DNA of 64,000 nt from Syntrophobotulus glycolicus DSM 8271 (lineage in GTDB: Bacteria; Bacillota; Desulfitobacteriia; Desulfitobacteriales; Syntrophobotulaceae), in the NCBI RefSeq assembly GCF_000190635.1, contig NC_015172.1, positions 3,162,001-3,226,000 of the forward strand, read 5' to 3'. The stretch's first letter is position 1. The number at the start of each line of letters is the position of its first letter. The notes under the pieces were generated by a model, which did no database searches, was not told the origin of the DNA, and was given only the letters and a program-made list of their open reading frames with translations. The position numbers were made by a program, and so were the translations under genes. Of this stretch, positions 47,505 through 56,615 are shown one piece after another.

Positions 47505-48008
47505 TTATATTTGTTCCAACACTTTTTTCAAGGTCTCGATATGGTGATATTCATCATCCAGATTATGTTTGATGACGTCCAGTGTCTCCTTATCCCAGCG
47601 GACCGAGCTGATGATGGCCTGATAATCTTCAACCGCCTTTGTCTCCGTCCAAATGCCCATGGCTAAGATCGCTTTTTTGCCCCGCAGCCGGGAGGAAAGC
47701 CCTAAAAACATTCCCAGCAGGGCGTTGAAAAACCTTGTCGGACTTGGCCTGCTTCCAAATTCATATATTTTGGCCTGAAAATCCTGAACATGAGTCATCT
47801 CATTGGTCATTGCCTGAATAATGAGGCGGTTGAAATCAGTGTTCTCAGCGGTAATTTGCATCCGGTAAATATTAACGGCCATCATCTCAAAAGCATGCAA
47901 TTTTCTCAGTGCTTTTCTTACTTTCGGTAATTGGTCGGATTGGACATGATCCAAGCGGCTGTAAATTTCCTGCGGTTCCATTTCTGTTCGAATCAAATAT
48001 TTTTCCAT
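47505..48008 (-). CDS. Ferritin-like / COQ7-like di-iron protein
   Basis: Start ATG 48008 follows GAAGGGGA; the longer frame to 48071 lacks a site. 167 residues, helical, with ligand-type motifs LHAFEMMAVNIYRM, EMTHVQDF, WTETKAVEDY and DDEYHHIETL, i.e. E..H / ExxH pairs typical of di-iron four-helix bundles. COQ7-type proteins hydroxylate quinones, but in an anaerobe a ferritin or rubrerythrin-like role is equally possible. Its neighbourhood with menaquinone genes is suggestive only. Confidence 0.75.
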   Translation of the reverse strand: MEKYLIRTEMEPQEIYSRLDHVQSDQLPKVRKALRKLHAFEMMAVNIYRMQITAENTDFNRLIIQAMTNEMTHVQDFQAKIYEFGSRPSPTRFFNALLGMFLGLSSRLRGKKAILAMGIWTETKAVEDYQAIISSVRWDKETLDVIKHNLDDEYHHIETLKKVLEQI

Positions 48009-48130
48009 GATAATCCCCTTCTTTCCCCTGAAATCGAAAAATCTGATCATGCTGATTTCATCTCTTATCATTTCTATCTCTTTTTCATTTTACCTTCTTT
48101 ATTATGCTTCCTAACTTAAATTTATTTTAA

Positions 48131-49567
48131 TTAAGCATGTTGTATCCGGTCTAAAATAAGGATAAATTCCGATCCCTCACCCACTTTACTTCTCACCCTG
48201 ATCTTCCCTTTATGGCCAAGGATGATAGTTTTGGCGATCGCCAGCCCCAAACCGTGACCGCCTTTGTCTTTTGTTCTGGATTGGTCGGACCGGTAAAATC
48301 TATCGAATATTTTTTCCAGCTCTGCCTTGGTCATTCCTATGCCGCTGTCTCTGATGCTGATCTCCGTACTTTTCTCTTTGATATCTAAACTGATGGAAAC
48401 CGCCCCGCCCGGAGGAGTATATTTGATCGCATTGTCAATAAAGATCCGCACCGCCTGTTTGAGCATATTGCGGTCGGCGTATACGGATATTTCTTTCTCA
48501 ATTTCAAGATTAATTTTATGGATGGTGTCAATAATCTGCGTCTCTTTGCCGATCTCCTGCAGCATTTCTGTGAGGCTGAATTCCTCTTTTTGAAACACAA
48601 AGGTGTTATTGTCGTGCCTGGCCAGAAACAACAGCTTATCAATAAGTCCATTCATGTTTTCCGATTCATTTTTAATCGCTTCTATGGATTCCCGCAAGAC
48701 TTCCCGGTTATCTTTCCCCCAGCGGTCCAGCATGACCGCGTAGCCCTGAATGACTGCTATAGGAGTCCTCAATTCATGGGAAGCATCGGAAACAAACTGT
48801 TTTTGCTTATTGTACTGGTCTTCAATCCTGTTCATCATCTCATTGAACGTAAGAGCAAGTTCCCTGAGCTCATTTTTTGATCCGCTCACATTCAGACGCA
48901 AATTGAGGTTCCTCTCCGAGATATCCCTTACCGTTTGGGTCATTTCCCCTATGGACTGGAAAATTCCCCTGCCGGAAAGAATCACCGCCCAAACAGAAAA
49001 AAGCAGCGCCACAGAAAACACATAAAAGATTATTCTGCCAAGCTGATAGGCTTCCAGCAGTTCCCCTTTGATATCCGAATACAGGACAACCGTAATCAGC
49101 GTACCTGAGCTCAGCACAGTTTTTTTTACCGGCAGGAAAAACTGGTCTTTGGTCCAAACGGGGACGATCTGACTCGGACCTGTTTGTTCGAGCAAATCGG
49201 TCTCCGAAGCAAAGATCAGCCCGTTATTGAAATCATAGACCTGGATGGGAATCAGGTGCTCCCGGGAATAGGCTTTGATCTCTGCGTTCTCTATCCGGCC
49301 TTTATTGAGCAAGGGAGCCAGACCTAAGTAGTCCTGAGCTACTCCGGCCTGGATCTTTATTCCGGTGAAAACAAGAATAACCCCTATCCCGGAAACCAAA
49401 CTGGTTGTCAGCAAAATCTTCAGGTACCTTAACGATAGTTTAAGGCGGATGGAATATTCCGTTTTTTCTTTAAGTGTCTGATTACATAATTTTACCAATA
49501 CGATGGGGAAAAGGATTATTTTAAAGATCATTTTTATGGGAATGACTGTTCTTCTTTCATTCTTCAT
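48131..49567 (-). CDS. Sensor histidine kinase (HAMP, HisKA)
   Basis: The start at ATG 49567 overlaps the regulator stop by 11 nt; an ATG at 49588 is also open. About 478 residues: two membrane helices (about 30-50 and 180-205) enclosing an extracellular sensor domain, a HAMP linker, the phospho-acceptor motif FVSDASHELRTPIAVIQGYA and an ATPase domain with FIDNAIKYTPPGG, DSGIGM and GGHGLGLAIA. It forms a two-component system with the preceding OmpR-type regulator. The signal is unknown. Confidence 0.93.
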   Translation of the reverse strand: MKNERRTVIPIKMIFKIILFPIVLVKLCNQTLKEKTEYSIRLKLSLRYLKILLTTSLVSGIGVILVFTGIKIQAGVAQDYLGLAPLLNKGRIENAEIKAYSREHLIPIQVYDFNNGLIFASETDLLEQTGPSQIVPVWTKDQFFLPVKKTVLSSGTLITVVLYSDIKGELLEAYQLGRIIFYVFSVALLFSVWAVILSGRGIFQSIGEMTQTVRDISERNLNLRLNVSGSKNELRELALTFNEMMNRIEDQYNKQKQFVSDASHELRTPIAVIQGYAVMLDRWGKDNREVLRESIEAIKNESENMNGLIDKLLFLARHDNNTFVFQKEEFSLTEMLQEIGKETQIIDTIHKINLEIEKEISVYADRNMLKQAVRIFIDNAIKYTPPGGAVSISLDIKEKSTEISIRDSGIGMTKAELEKIFDRFYRSDQSRTKDKGGHGLGLAIAKTIILGHKGKIRVRSKVGEGSEFILILDRIQHA

Positions 49568-50243
49568 CCTGTTTAAAAATATACCCAACTCCTCTCACCG
49601 TATGAATAAAGCGCACATCGAACTTCTGATCTATTTTATTGCGCAAATACTTGATGTACACATCTGTGACATTGGTATCCCCATAATAGTCATACCCCCA
49701 GACATGATCAAGAATCTTTTCTCTGGATAGCACTATTCCTTTATTTTCCATTAAATATTTTAACAGTTCAAATTCTTTCTTGGATAAGGATATCTCTTTG
49801 CCCTCAAAGGTGACTCGGTGTTCATCCCTCAATAAAACAAGCCTGCCTGCCGCTATAACAGCGGAGCTTCCCTCTTTTTTGCTTTTTCTTTTTAAAATCA
49901 CCCTTATTCTTGCCAGCAATTCCTCGATCGCAAAGGATTTGGTCATATAATCATCGGCCCCGCTGTCCAGACCCATAACCTTATCCGAAACATCATCTTT
50001 GGCGGTCAGCATGATGATCGGCACATCAGATTCCTTTCTCACCCGCCTGCATACTTCAATCCCACTCAATTCCGGGAGCATCAGATCCAGGATAATTAAA
50101 TCAACATTGCCCGCAGCAGCCTTTTCATAACCGCTGCGGCCATCGTGGGCAACTTCCACGGCATAACCCTCATAAGTCAGCTCCAGCTCCAGGAAACGGG
50201 CTATTTTCACTTCATCTTCAATGACCAGGATTCTGGTTTTCAT
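49557..50243 (-). CDS. OmpR/PhoB-family response regulator
   Basis: 228 residues. REC domain with acidic pocket in ILVIEDEVKIARFLELEL, phospho-acceptor LIILDLMLPELSG and LTAKDD. The usual KPF after strand 5 reads KSF (YMTKSFAIEELLARI), so the conserved cis-proline is replaced by serine. The C-terminal winged helix ends SREKILDHVWGYDYYGDTNV, VDVYIKYLRNKID-like. GGAGGTT precedes the ATG pair. It is autoregulated, if the inverted repeat at its promoter is its site. Confidence 0.93.
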   Translation of the reverse strand: MKTRILVIEDEVKIARFLELELTYEGYAVEVAHDGRSGYEKAAAGNVDLIILDLMLPELSGIEVCRRVRKESDVPIIMLTAKDDVSDKVMGLDSGADDYMTKSFAIEELLARIRVILKRKSKKEGSSAVIAAGRLVLLRDEHRVTFEGKEISLSKKEFELLKYLMENKGIVLSREKILDHVWGYDYYGDTNVTDVYIKYLRNKIDQKFDVRFIHTVRGVGYIFKQDEE

Positions 50244-50293
50244 CATAACCTCCGGTAGGGATTCCGATCTGAGCAGCAGAAATTTTCAACTTC

Positions 50294-50336
50294 ATTATAA
50301 ACTGAAATGAACCTGTCAACAACACAGGTTCATTTC
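50294..50336 (-). promoter_or_regulatory. Promoter of the two-component operon inside an inverted repeat
   Basis: TTGTTG (50317-50322), 17-bp spacer, TATAAT (50294-50299) point toward the regulator gene. A 13-bp inverted repeat, GAAATGAACCTGT (50304-50316) and ACAGGTTCATTTC (50324-50336), flanks the -35 element. It may be an operator, or in RNA a terminator-like hairpin for the upstream DUF4342 gene, though no T-run follows. Confidence 0.55.
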
Positions 50337-50385
50337 TTCAAGCATCCTCTCGGAACGTGTTTAACCAATTCTCCTCCCAGTCAGG

Positions 50386-50967
50386 TTATTCAACTGTAAT
50401 CTCATTATAATCCTCATCTTCTTTTTTCTTTTCAGGCCTGTTTTCCTCTTTATGCCCGGTTTTTTCATTTCCTTGCACGTCTTGATTCTGGTCAGGGGCT
50501 TTTTTTTCCGGTTTTTCATAGATTTTTTCAGTTGCTGTCCGAACCTTGCTGCCCAGCTCATCCACCATGGCGCTCAAATTCACGTCCTGTCCCTCTTCTT
50601 TTCTGATCCTGATCTTATACCCCATCAGGTAAACAGCGACAAGAACAACCGGCCAGGCCCAAAAGGCGGGAATGGTAACGAAGACAGCAAGGATCAGGAT
50701 ATTGACAGGAATATTCAATATTGTCGTATTCTCTTTTTCAATCATGAATCTTGTCAGAAACCCTTTGCGGATAAGTTCTTTTACTCTCGCTTTCCCCTGT
50801 TTCCTTTCCTGATGCTTATGCTTGTCCCTGTGCCCGTATTTCTTTTCGAACTCTACAATGGCTTCAAGCAGATCACCGTTATTTTTCCCCAGAAGCTCTT
50901 TGGCTTCCTGATAACTGCAATTGGTTCTTTTCCTCATCTCATCAATTTGTTCCATACTGATATTCAT
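50386..50967 (-). CDS. DUF4342-type membrane protein with UBA-like N-terminus
   Basis: Start ATG 50967 follows GGAG at 8 nt; a GTG three codons earlier is possible. 193 residues: an N-terminal UBA-like helical unit (EQIDEMRKRTNCSYQEAKEL, LGKNNGDLLEAIVEFEK), a basic linker, one or two membrane helices (LNIPVNILILAVFVTIPAFW), and a highly charged, Glu/Lys-rich C-terminal tail. DUF4342 proteins are of unknown function. Confidence 0.85.
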   Translation of the reverse strand: MNISMEQIDEMRKRTNCSYQEAKELLGKNNGDLLEAIVEFEKKYGHRDKHKHQERKQGKARVKELIRKGFLTRFMIEKENTTILNIPVNILILAVFVTIPAFWAWPVVLVAVYLMGYKIRIRKEEGQDVNLSAMVDELGSKVRTATEKIYEKPEKKAPDQNQDVQGNEKTGHKEENRPEKKKEDEDYNEITVE

Positions 50968-51053
50968 CCTATCCACTCCAATTCATTAATATGGGTTTAT
51001 TCTAAATAATCCCGATTAATCAGTACTTATAAGAAGATTAAAATTTGATGAGA

Positions 51054-51099
51054 AAATCATTAAGCAGACGAAAGAAAGTTTCCGTCTGCTTAATGATTT
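51054..51099. terminator. Long perfect hairpin between DUF4342 and DUF1540 genes
   Basis: AAATCATTAAGCAGACG and its exact complement form a 17-bp stem with a 12-nt loop. It lies 21 nt after the DUF1540 stop and is a likely terminator for that gene (a short ATTTT follows on the minus strand). Confidence 0.6.
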
Positions 51100-51119
51100 A
51101 GCGCCATTGAAGATGTTTC

Positions 51120-51290
51120 TTACATTCCTCTAGGTATAAATGTGTTGCAGTTGGTGTCTCTGGATGTTGAAGCATCTTTGTTCTGAACTTCAATGATTTC
51201 AGCGGTACAGTGATCTCCTGAAGAATAATATCTGCAGGTAGACACTTCACATTTGATTCCTGTATTGGGAGAATCCATTTTTTTCACCAA
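51120..51290 (-). CDS. DUF1540 domain protein (about 56 aa)
   Basis: This short gene starts at TTG 51290 (or GTG one codon later) with AGGAGGTG 9 nt upstream. The product contains the DUF1540 cysteine pattern: GIKCEVSTCRYYSSGDHCTA, then a C in DTNCNTF. Four regularly spaced cysteines suggest metal binding. Members are common in spore-forming Firmicutes; function unknown. It lies alone between hairpins. Confidence 0.85.
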   Translation of the reverse strand: MVKKMDSPNTGIKCEVSTCRYYSSGDHCTAEIIEVQNKDASTSRDTNCNTFIPRGM

Positions 51291-51428
51291 TCTTGTACAC
51301 CTCCTCTCATTTTTTTAGTATTTAACAGATAAGTGGAAAATATACTTTTTGACATTAATCAACAATAAATGATCACAAAAAAACCCTCATCCATTCCGGA
51401 ATGAGAGCTTATTTCCTTAACGCCCGGC

Positions 51429-52283
51429 TTACTTCCCGGTATCCGCCAAAAGAGCCTTGACATAATTGGGCAGGGCAAAACATCCTTTATGAAGCTCAGT
51501 ATTATAATAATTTGTTTGCAAGCCCAGATTGTTCCAGGCTTCCTCATCAAGCTTGCCCACAGGGTCATATTTTTTGGAGGCAAAACCAAAGAGCCAATGT
51601 CCGGAAGGATAGGTGGGAATATGAACCTGATAGACCCGGCAAACAGGAAAGAACTCCCGAATGCACTGATGTGCTCTTTGCATGGACCGGGCATACTTGT
51701 CGTAATAGGGGCTTTCATGCTGATTGACCAGGATGCCCTCTTCCGTTAACGCCTTATCGCAATTCCCGTAAAACTCTTTTGTAAACAGACCCTCTCCCGG
51801 TCCAAAAGGATCTGTGGAGTCGACAATGATCAAATCATACAGGTTTTCCCTGGAACGGACAAATTTCAACCCATCTTCATAATAGATGCGTACCCGCGGG
51901 TCATCAAGCTTACAGGCTGTCTGGGGCAGATACTGCCGGCAAACATCGACAACCATTTTGTCGATTTCCACCATATCAATGGATTCAATACCTGGGTAAC
52001 GGGTCAGCTCCCGTACTGTTCCGCCGTCACCGGCGCCGATAACCAAAGCTTTTTTGATCCTGGGATTTGTTGCCATAGGCACATGAACGATCATTTCATG
52101 ATAAATAAACTCATCCTTTTCCGTCACCATAATCAGCCCGTCCAGAGTTAAAAATGTCCCGAACTCTTTAGATTTGAAAACATCAATCCTCTGAAACTCG
52201 CTCTTTGCCGTATATAAATGCTGATTGACCTTAACCGAAAACCGGACGCTTTTTGTATGCTGTTCCGAATACCACAGTTCCAT
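51429..52283 (-). CDS. speE: Spermidine synthase (polyamine aminopropyltransferase)
   Basis: 284 residues, standard size. MELWYSEQHTKSVRFSVKV starts the small N-terminal domain; EFIYHEMIVHVP is the substrate gate, VIGAGDGGTVRELTRYPG binds decarboxylated SAM and DLIIVDSTDPFGPGEGLFT contains the catalytic aspartate. It transfers an aminopropyl group to putrescine or agmatine. No speD is in the window. It is the last gene of the polyamine cluster. Confidence 0.96.
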   Translation of the reverse strand: MELWYSEQHTKSVRFSVKVNQHLYTAKSEFQRIDVFKSKEFGTFLTLDGLIMVTEKDEFIYHEMIVHVPMATNPRIKKALVIGAGDGGTVRELTRYPGIESIDMVEIDKMVVDVCRQYLPQTACKLDDPRVRIYYEDGLKFVRSRENLYDLIIVDSTDPFGPGEGLFTKEFYGNCDKALTEEGILVNQHESPYYDKYARSMQRAHQCIREFFPVCRVYQVHIPTYPSGHWLFGFASKKYDPVGKLDEEAWNNLGLQTNYYNTELHKGCFALPNYVKALLADTGK

Positions 52284-52286
52284 TGT

Positions 52287-53738
52287 TTATTCCTCCACTA
52301 CTCTGATCTTCTCAATGGCCATATCGGCAGTGCCTGTCAGGGAACTGCCTTTGGTTTTGGCATAGGAAATATATTCAATGATCTCCCTGGTGATCCGTTC
52401 CCCCGGTGCCAGAATCGGAATACCCGGCGGATAAGCCATCACAAACTCGGCGCTGATAAAACCGGCGCTGTCTTCTATCTTTAGCGGGTATTGTTCAGCA
52501 TAAAAAGCCTGTTGAGGGGTAATGACGATTTCCGGATTAATATATTCATGATCAAGCATGCCCGCCTGATCACGCAGATAAAGTCTCTTAATTTCCGCCA
52601 GGGCGGCAACCAGCCGTTCTAATGCCAATGCCCGATCGCCCACGGAAATAATCGCCAGAATATTGCCGATATCGCCAAATTCGATCTGAATTCCATAATC
52701 GTCCCGGAGAATGTCATAAACCTCAATACCTGCCAATCCGATATTCCTGGTATGAACAGAAAGTTTGGTGTGATCGAAGGCAAACACCGAATCGCCATTG
52801 ACCATTTCACCGGCAAAGGCATAATATCCTCCTATTTTATTGATTTCTTCCCGGGCATAGTTCGCTAGAGCGGAAACTTGAGCAAAGATATTTTTTCCGT
52901 CCAGAGCAAGATTACGCCTGGAAATATCCAGTGAAGACAAGAGAAGATATGACCCGCTGGTCGTTTGGGTAAGATTAATAATTTGCCGGACATGTCCGGG
53001 ATTGGGCCGGGAACCAATAAGCAGAAAGGAGCTCTGGGTCAGAGATCCCCCTGTTTTATGCATGCTGACTGCCGCCATATCCGCTCCCGCCGCCATGGCG
53101 CTGACGGGCATTCCTTCCCCAAAATAGAAATGGGTCCCGTGAGCTTCATCAACCAGAACATCCATATTATGACGGTGGGCCAACTCGGTAATTGTCCGCA
53201 GATCGGTGCAGATCCCATAATAAGTAGGGTTATTGAGAAATACTGCTTTGGCTTCCGGATGATCAGCGATCGCCTGCCTGACCTCCGCCACAGACATCCC
53301 CAGAGGTATCCCCAGCTCCTTATTAATACCCGGGTTGACATAGACCGGGACGGCTCCGCTGACAATCAGGGCATTGATGGCACTGCGATGAACATTACGG
53401 GGAATGATGATTTTATCCCCCCGCTTGCAAACACTCATGATCATGGCCTGGACCGCCGAGGTTGTCCCATTGACCATAAAAAAAGCATGTTGGGCCGCAA
53501 AAGCATCTGCGGCCAATTCTTCGGCTTCTTTAATGACAGATACGGGATGAATCAAATTATCTAAAGGCTTCATTGAATTCACGTCTACCGAAAGGCAGCT
53601 CTCACCCAAAAATTCCTTGAGTTCAGGGTTTCCTCTGCCTTGCTTATGGCCGGGCACGTCAAATGGAACTACCCGCATGGATTTGTAGTGTAACAGTGCT
53701 TCATAGATTGGAGCCTTGCTTTGCCTGAGCGCCGGCAT
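52287..53738 (-). CDS. Arg/Lys/Orn decarboxylase, PLP fold III (SpeA-like)
   Basis: Start ATG 53738 (MPALRQSKAPIYEALLHY) matches the family; an ATG 11 codons earlier is possible. 483 residues with FDVPGHKQGRG at the N-terminus, HAFFMVNGTTSAVQAMIM, VDEAHGTHFYFGEG and the PLP lysine in VSMHKTGGSLTQSS. The family decarboxylates arginine, lysine or ornithine; context with spermidine synthase suggests arginine or ornithine. It lies 3 nt before speE. Confidence 0.92.
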   Translation of the reverse strand: MPALRQSKAPIYEALLHYKSMRVVPFDVPGHKQGRGNPELKEFLGESCLSVDVNSMKPLDNLIHPVSVIKEAEELAADAFAAQHAFFMVNGTTSAVQAMIMSVCKRGDKIIIPRNVHRSAINALIVSGAVPVYVNPGINKELGIPLGMSVAEVRQAIADHPEAKAVFLNNPTYYGICTDLRTITELAHRHNMDVLVDEAHGTHFYFGEGMPVSAMAAGADMAAVSMHKTGGSLTQSSFLLIGSRPNPGHVRQIINLTQTTSGSYLLLSSLDISRRNLALDGKNIFAQVSALANYAREEINKIGGYYAFAGEMVNGDSVFAFDHTKLSVHTRNIGLAGIEVYDILRDDYGIQIEFGDIGNILAIISVGDRALALERLVAALAEIKRLYLRDQAGMLDHEYINPEIVITPQQAFYAEQYPLKIEDSAGFISAEFVMAYPPGIPILAPGERITREIIEYISYAKTKGSSLTGTADMAIEKIRVVEE

Positions 53739-53831
53739 GAGAAACCATCGCCTTTCCTTGCCTCTGTTCAATCCTGCTATAAGTTTATGCCATTTTTTCC
53801 GTTAAATCTATTCCCGGATTGTGTTCTCTAC

Positions 53832-54965
53832 CTAGGACAAGCGGTCCTTAAAGTCCGTGTACCCAAAGCTGCGGATGATTTCATCGGTTCCGCCCGCCGT
53901 CCGTAAAATAATGTCGGGCAGCCTCATTCCATTGAAGGTATTGTTTTTCACCATAGAATAAATAGCCATATCACAGAAGACCAGACGGTCCCCGGGGAAT
54001 AACGGGCGGTCAAAAGAATAATCCCCGATGATATCTCCGGCCAGACAGGTAGGCCCGCCCAGACGGTAAGTATATTTCTTTTCCCCCGGCTGCCCCGCCC
54101 CAATGATTTCCGGACGGTAAGGCATTTCCAGCACATCAGGCATATGACAGGCTGCGGAAGTATCCAGGATAGCGATATTCATCCCATTATCCAGGATATC
54201 CAATACTGAGGACACCAAAAAGCCGCTGTCCAGAGCTACTGCCTCACCGGGCTCCAGGTAGACGGTCAGGTCATAGGTCTGACGCAGCCGGCTGATGGTC
54301 CGGACCAGAAGGTCAAGATCATAGTCCTCGCGGGTAATATGATGGCCGCCGCCCAGGTTCAGCCACTCCAAATCATATAAGTATTCCCCGAACCCAGCTT
54401 CAAAGGCTTTCAGGGTTTCTGCCAGCGCATCCGCGTTTTGCTGGCACAACGTATGCAGATGCAGTCCGGAAATACCGGCAAGCTTATCCGGTTGAAAATT
54501 GGCCTTTGTTACCCCAAGCCGCGAATGGGGCGCACAGGGATTATAGAGATCAGGACCATTTTGTGTAGAACATTCGGGATTTATCCGCAAACCGCATTTT
54601 TTTCCCGCGGCAAGCGTCCTCCTGCCGAATTTTTCCCACTGGGCAAAGCTGTTGAATACGATATGATCGGCAACAGCCAGAATTTCCTCGAATTCATCGT
54701 CCCGGTAAGCCGGGCTAAAAATATGCACTTCTTTGCCGAATTCTTCGCGGCCCAGCCGGGCCTCGTATAATCCGCTGGCTGTTGTTCCACAGAGATACCG
54801 GGCCAGCAGGGGATAAACACGGAACATGGAGAATGCTTTCTGCGCCAGCAAGATTCTTGCTCCGCTTCGTTCCTGTACGCTTTTTAAGATCTCCAGATTT
54901 TTGACAAGCAGCTTTTCTTCGATGACATAGCTGGGAGTCGGCACCAGCGCAAACTCTTGGTTCAT
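53832..54965 (-). CDS. nspC: Carboxynorspermidine decarboxylase
   Basis: Start ATG 54965 overlaps the stop of the synthase gene (TAATG); upstream frame to 55013 is inside that gene. 377 residues of the alanine-racemase-like PLP fold: PTPSYVIEEKLLVKNLEIL, the PLP lysine in ARILLAQKAFSMFRVY, LHLHTLCQQNADAL, NLGGGHHITRED and YLEPGEAVALDSG. It decarboxylates carboxynorspermidine or carboxyspermidine. Paired with the dehydrogenase upstream, this is the alternative spermidine pathway. Confidence 0.94.
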   Translation of the reverse strand: MNQEFALVPTPSYVIEEKLLVKNLEILKSVQERSGARILLAQKAFSMFRVYPLLARYLCGTTASGLYEARLGREEFGKEVHIFSPAYRDDEFEEILAVADHIVFNSFAQWEKFGRRTLAAGKKCGLRINPECSTQNGPDLYNPCAPHSRLGVTKANFQPDKLAGISGLHLHTLCQQNADALAETLKAFEAGFGEYLYDLEWLNLGGGHHITREDYDLDLLVRTISRLRQTYDLTVYLEPGEAVALDSGFLVSSVLDILDNGMNIAILDTSAACHMPDVLEMPYRPEIIGAGQPGEKKYTYRLGGPTCLAGDIIGDYSFDRPLFPGDRLVFCDMAIYSMVKNNTFNGMRLPDIILRTAGGTDEIIRSFGYTDFKDRLS

Positions 54966-56164
54966 TACGGTACCATCGCCGGCTGGAAATCTTCTTCCCA
55001 AGGCAGCCCCCATTTGTTGAGGGCCTCCATAAATGGATCAGGGTCAAACTCTTCCACATTGTAAACACCGGGTTTCGACCAGGTGCCGTTCATCACCAGC
55101 ATTGCGCCGATCATGGCCGGAACCCCGGTAGTATAGCTGATTGCCTGGCTCCCCACCTCACGGTAGCACTCCTCATGGTCACAGATATTAAAGAGATAGT
55201 AGGTTTTTTCCCTGCCGTCTTTGATTCCCTTAAAAATACAGCCTATGTTGGTTTTACCCTTGGTACGAGGTCCAAGAGAGGCAGGATCAGGCAGAACGGC
55301 CTTCAAAAACTGCAGGGGGATAATCTCCATCCCCTGATAATTGATCGGCTCAATGCTGGTCATGCCTACATTTTCTAAACAATTCAGATGGGTCAAATAG
55401 TTTTGGCTGAAGGTCATAAAAAAACGGATGCGCTTGATGCCCTTGATATTGAGGGCCAGACTTTCCAGTTCCTCATGGTGCAGGAGATACATTTCCTTCA
55501 GGCCTACTCCCTTGAAATCATATTCACGTTTGATTTCCATCGGTTCAGTGGTTATCCAGCGTCCGGTTTCCCAATACATGCCTTTTGCCGTGACTTCCCG
55601 AATGTTGATTTCCGGATTGAAATTTGTGGCAAAAGGATAGCCATGATCTCCCCCGTTACAGTCAAGAATATCGATTTCATGAATCTCATCGAAATAGTGC
55701 TTCATGGCATATGCGCTGAAGACACCCGTTACTCCCGGGTCAAAGCCGGAACCCAGCAGGGCGGTAATCCCCGCTTCTTTGAACTTCTCCCGGTAATCCC
55801 ATTGCCATTTATACTCAAAATGAGCGGTATCCTCCGGCTCATAGTTGGCGGTATCGACATAGCTGGTCTTGGTGGCCAGACAAGCGTCCATGATGTGCAG
55901 ATCCTGATAAGGCAGGGCCAGATTCAGTACGACATCGGGCTTTTCTTTGCTGATTAGGGCAATAAGCTCATCGACCTTATCCGCATCCACCTGAGCGGTA
56001 GTGATTTTGGTTTTGCCGCCGCCCAGCTTTTCCGCCAGGGCATCGCATTTTGCCTTTGTGCGGCTGGCTATACAAAGCTCACTGAAAGCCTCCGAATTTT
56101 GACAAATTTTGTGAATGGCCACACCGGCTACACCGCCACAGCCAATAACAAGTATTTTTCCCAT
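54965..56164 (-). CDS. Carboxynorspermidine synthase (saccharopine-dehydrogenase-like)
   Basis: 399 residues with an N-terminal Rossmann motif ILVIGCGGVAGVAIHKICQN. The central part contains LLGSGFDPGVTGVFSAYAMK and DILDCNGGDHGYPFATNFNP. This subfamily reductively condenses aspartate semialdehyde with diaminopropane or putrescine using NADPH. It is the first gene of the polyamine cluster, after a long leader. Confidence 0.93.
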   Translation of the reverse strand: MGKILVIGCGGVAGVAIHKICQNSEAFSELCIASRTKAKCDALAEKLGGGKTKITTAQVDADKVDELIALISKEKPDVVLNLALPYQDLHIMDACLATKTSYVDTANYEPEDTAHFEYKWQWDYREKFKEAGITALLGSGFDPGVTGVFSAYAMKHYFDEIHEIDILDCNGGDHGYPFATNFNPEINIREVTAKGMYWETGRWITTEPMEIKREYDFKGVGLKEMYLLHHEELESLALNIKGIKRIRFFMTFSQNYLTHLNCLENVGMTSIEPINYQGMEIIPLQFLKAVLPDPASLGPRTKGKTNIGCIFKGIKDGREKTYYLFNICDHEECYREVGSQAISYTTGVPAMIGAMLVMNGTWSKPGVYNVEEFDPDPFMEALNKWGLPWEEDFQPAMVP

Positions 56165-56575
56165 TTTCGTTCCTCCCCATCTCTGTGTTGACTCCGAAAC
56201 AGTTTACAAATAAAAAACGCCCAGATGCTGCGACTGCAAAAAACAAAGCAGTACACCACACCTAAGCGGAACGATCATAAAAAACCTATTATTTGGCTCT
56301 ACCAAACACCAGAGAAAAATCAGGCGGTTTCATGTAGAGTTATTTATTCAGCTTTCGAGGTTTCAGAGTCTATATAGCAAGGAATTACTTTTACTACTCT
56401 TATTGATCGCTTCACAAGTGTGATGTGAGCCCCGGCTCAATCAATAAAGCAACAAAGTTGCCATTTTCGGCTTTTGACCCGGCTGTCCGTATGGCCTTCA
56501 CCCTCTGAATCACTTCAGAGATCGGTCAAAAAATTCTTTGCTGAAAAGGTTCCCGAACCTCTTTTCGCAAGAGAT
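56165..56575 (-). other. Long structured leader of the polyamine operon (possible riboswitch)
   Basis: The promoter at 56576-56604 leaves a leader of about 410 nt before the synthase ATG. On the minus strand several stems are visible. Near the 5' end, TTTTGACC pairs with GGTCAAAA and encloses a CTCTGAA-GTGA-TTCAGAG hairpin with a GNRA-type loop. Further on, TTATTGATTG pairs with CGATCAATAA, enclosing smaller hairpins. A CTCTAC...GTAGAG hairpin precedes the gene. No known riboswitch class was recognised; a short match (CAGCCGGGT) to the c-di-GMP-I 3' end is not enough. Confidence 0.45.
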
Positions 56576-56604
56576 ATTATATCGAAAACTTCGAGATTTT
56601 TCAA
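56576..56604 (-). promoter_or_regulatory. Sigma-A-type promoter upstream of the polyamine operon
   Basis: TTGAAA (56599-56604), 17-bp spacer, TATAAT (56576-56581): near-consensus, pointing to the polyamine cluster. Confidence 0.8.
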
Positions 56605-56615
56605 TAGTTTTTGCA

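Noticed and set aside
50361-50561. 66-codon minus-strand frame inside the DUF4342 gene
   Set aside because: Lys/Arg-rich alternate frame within a gene that has recognised domains.
56430-56530. Possible c-di-GMP-I riboswitch in the polyamine leader
   Set aside because: Only CAGCCGGGT resembles the 3' end of the aptamer; the CAAAGCC core and P2 arm are missing.
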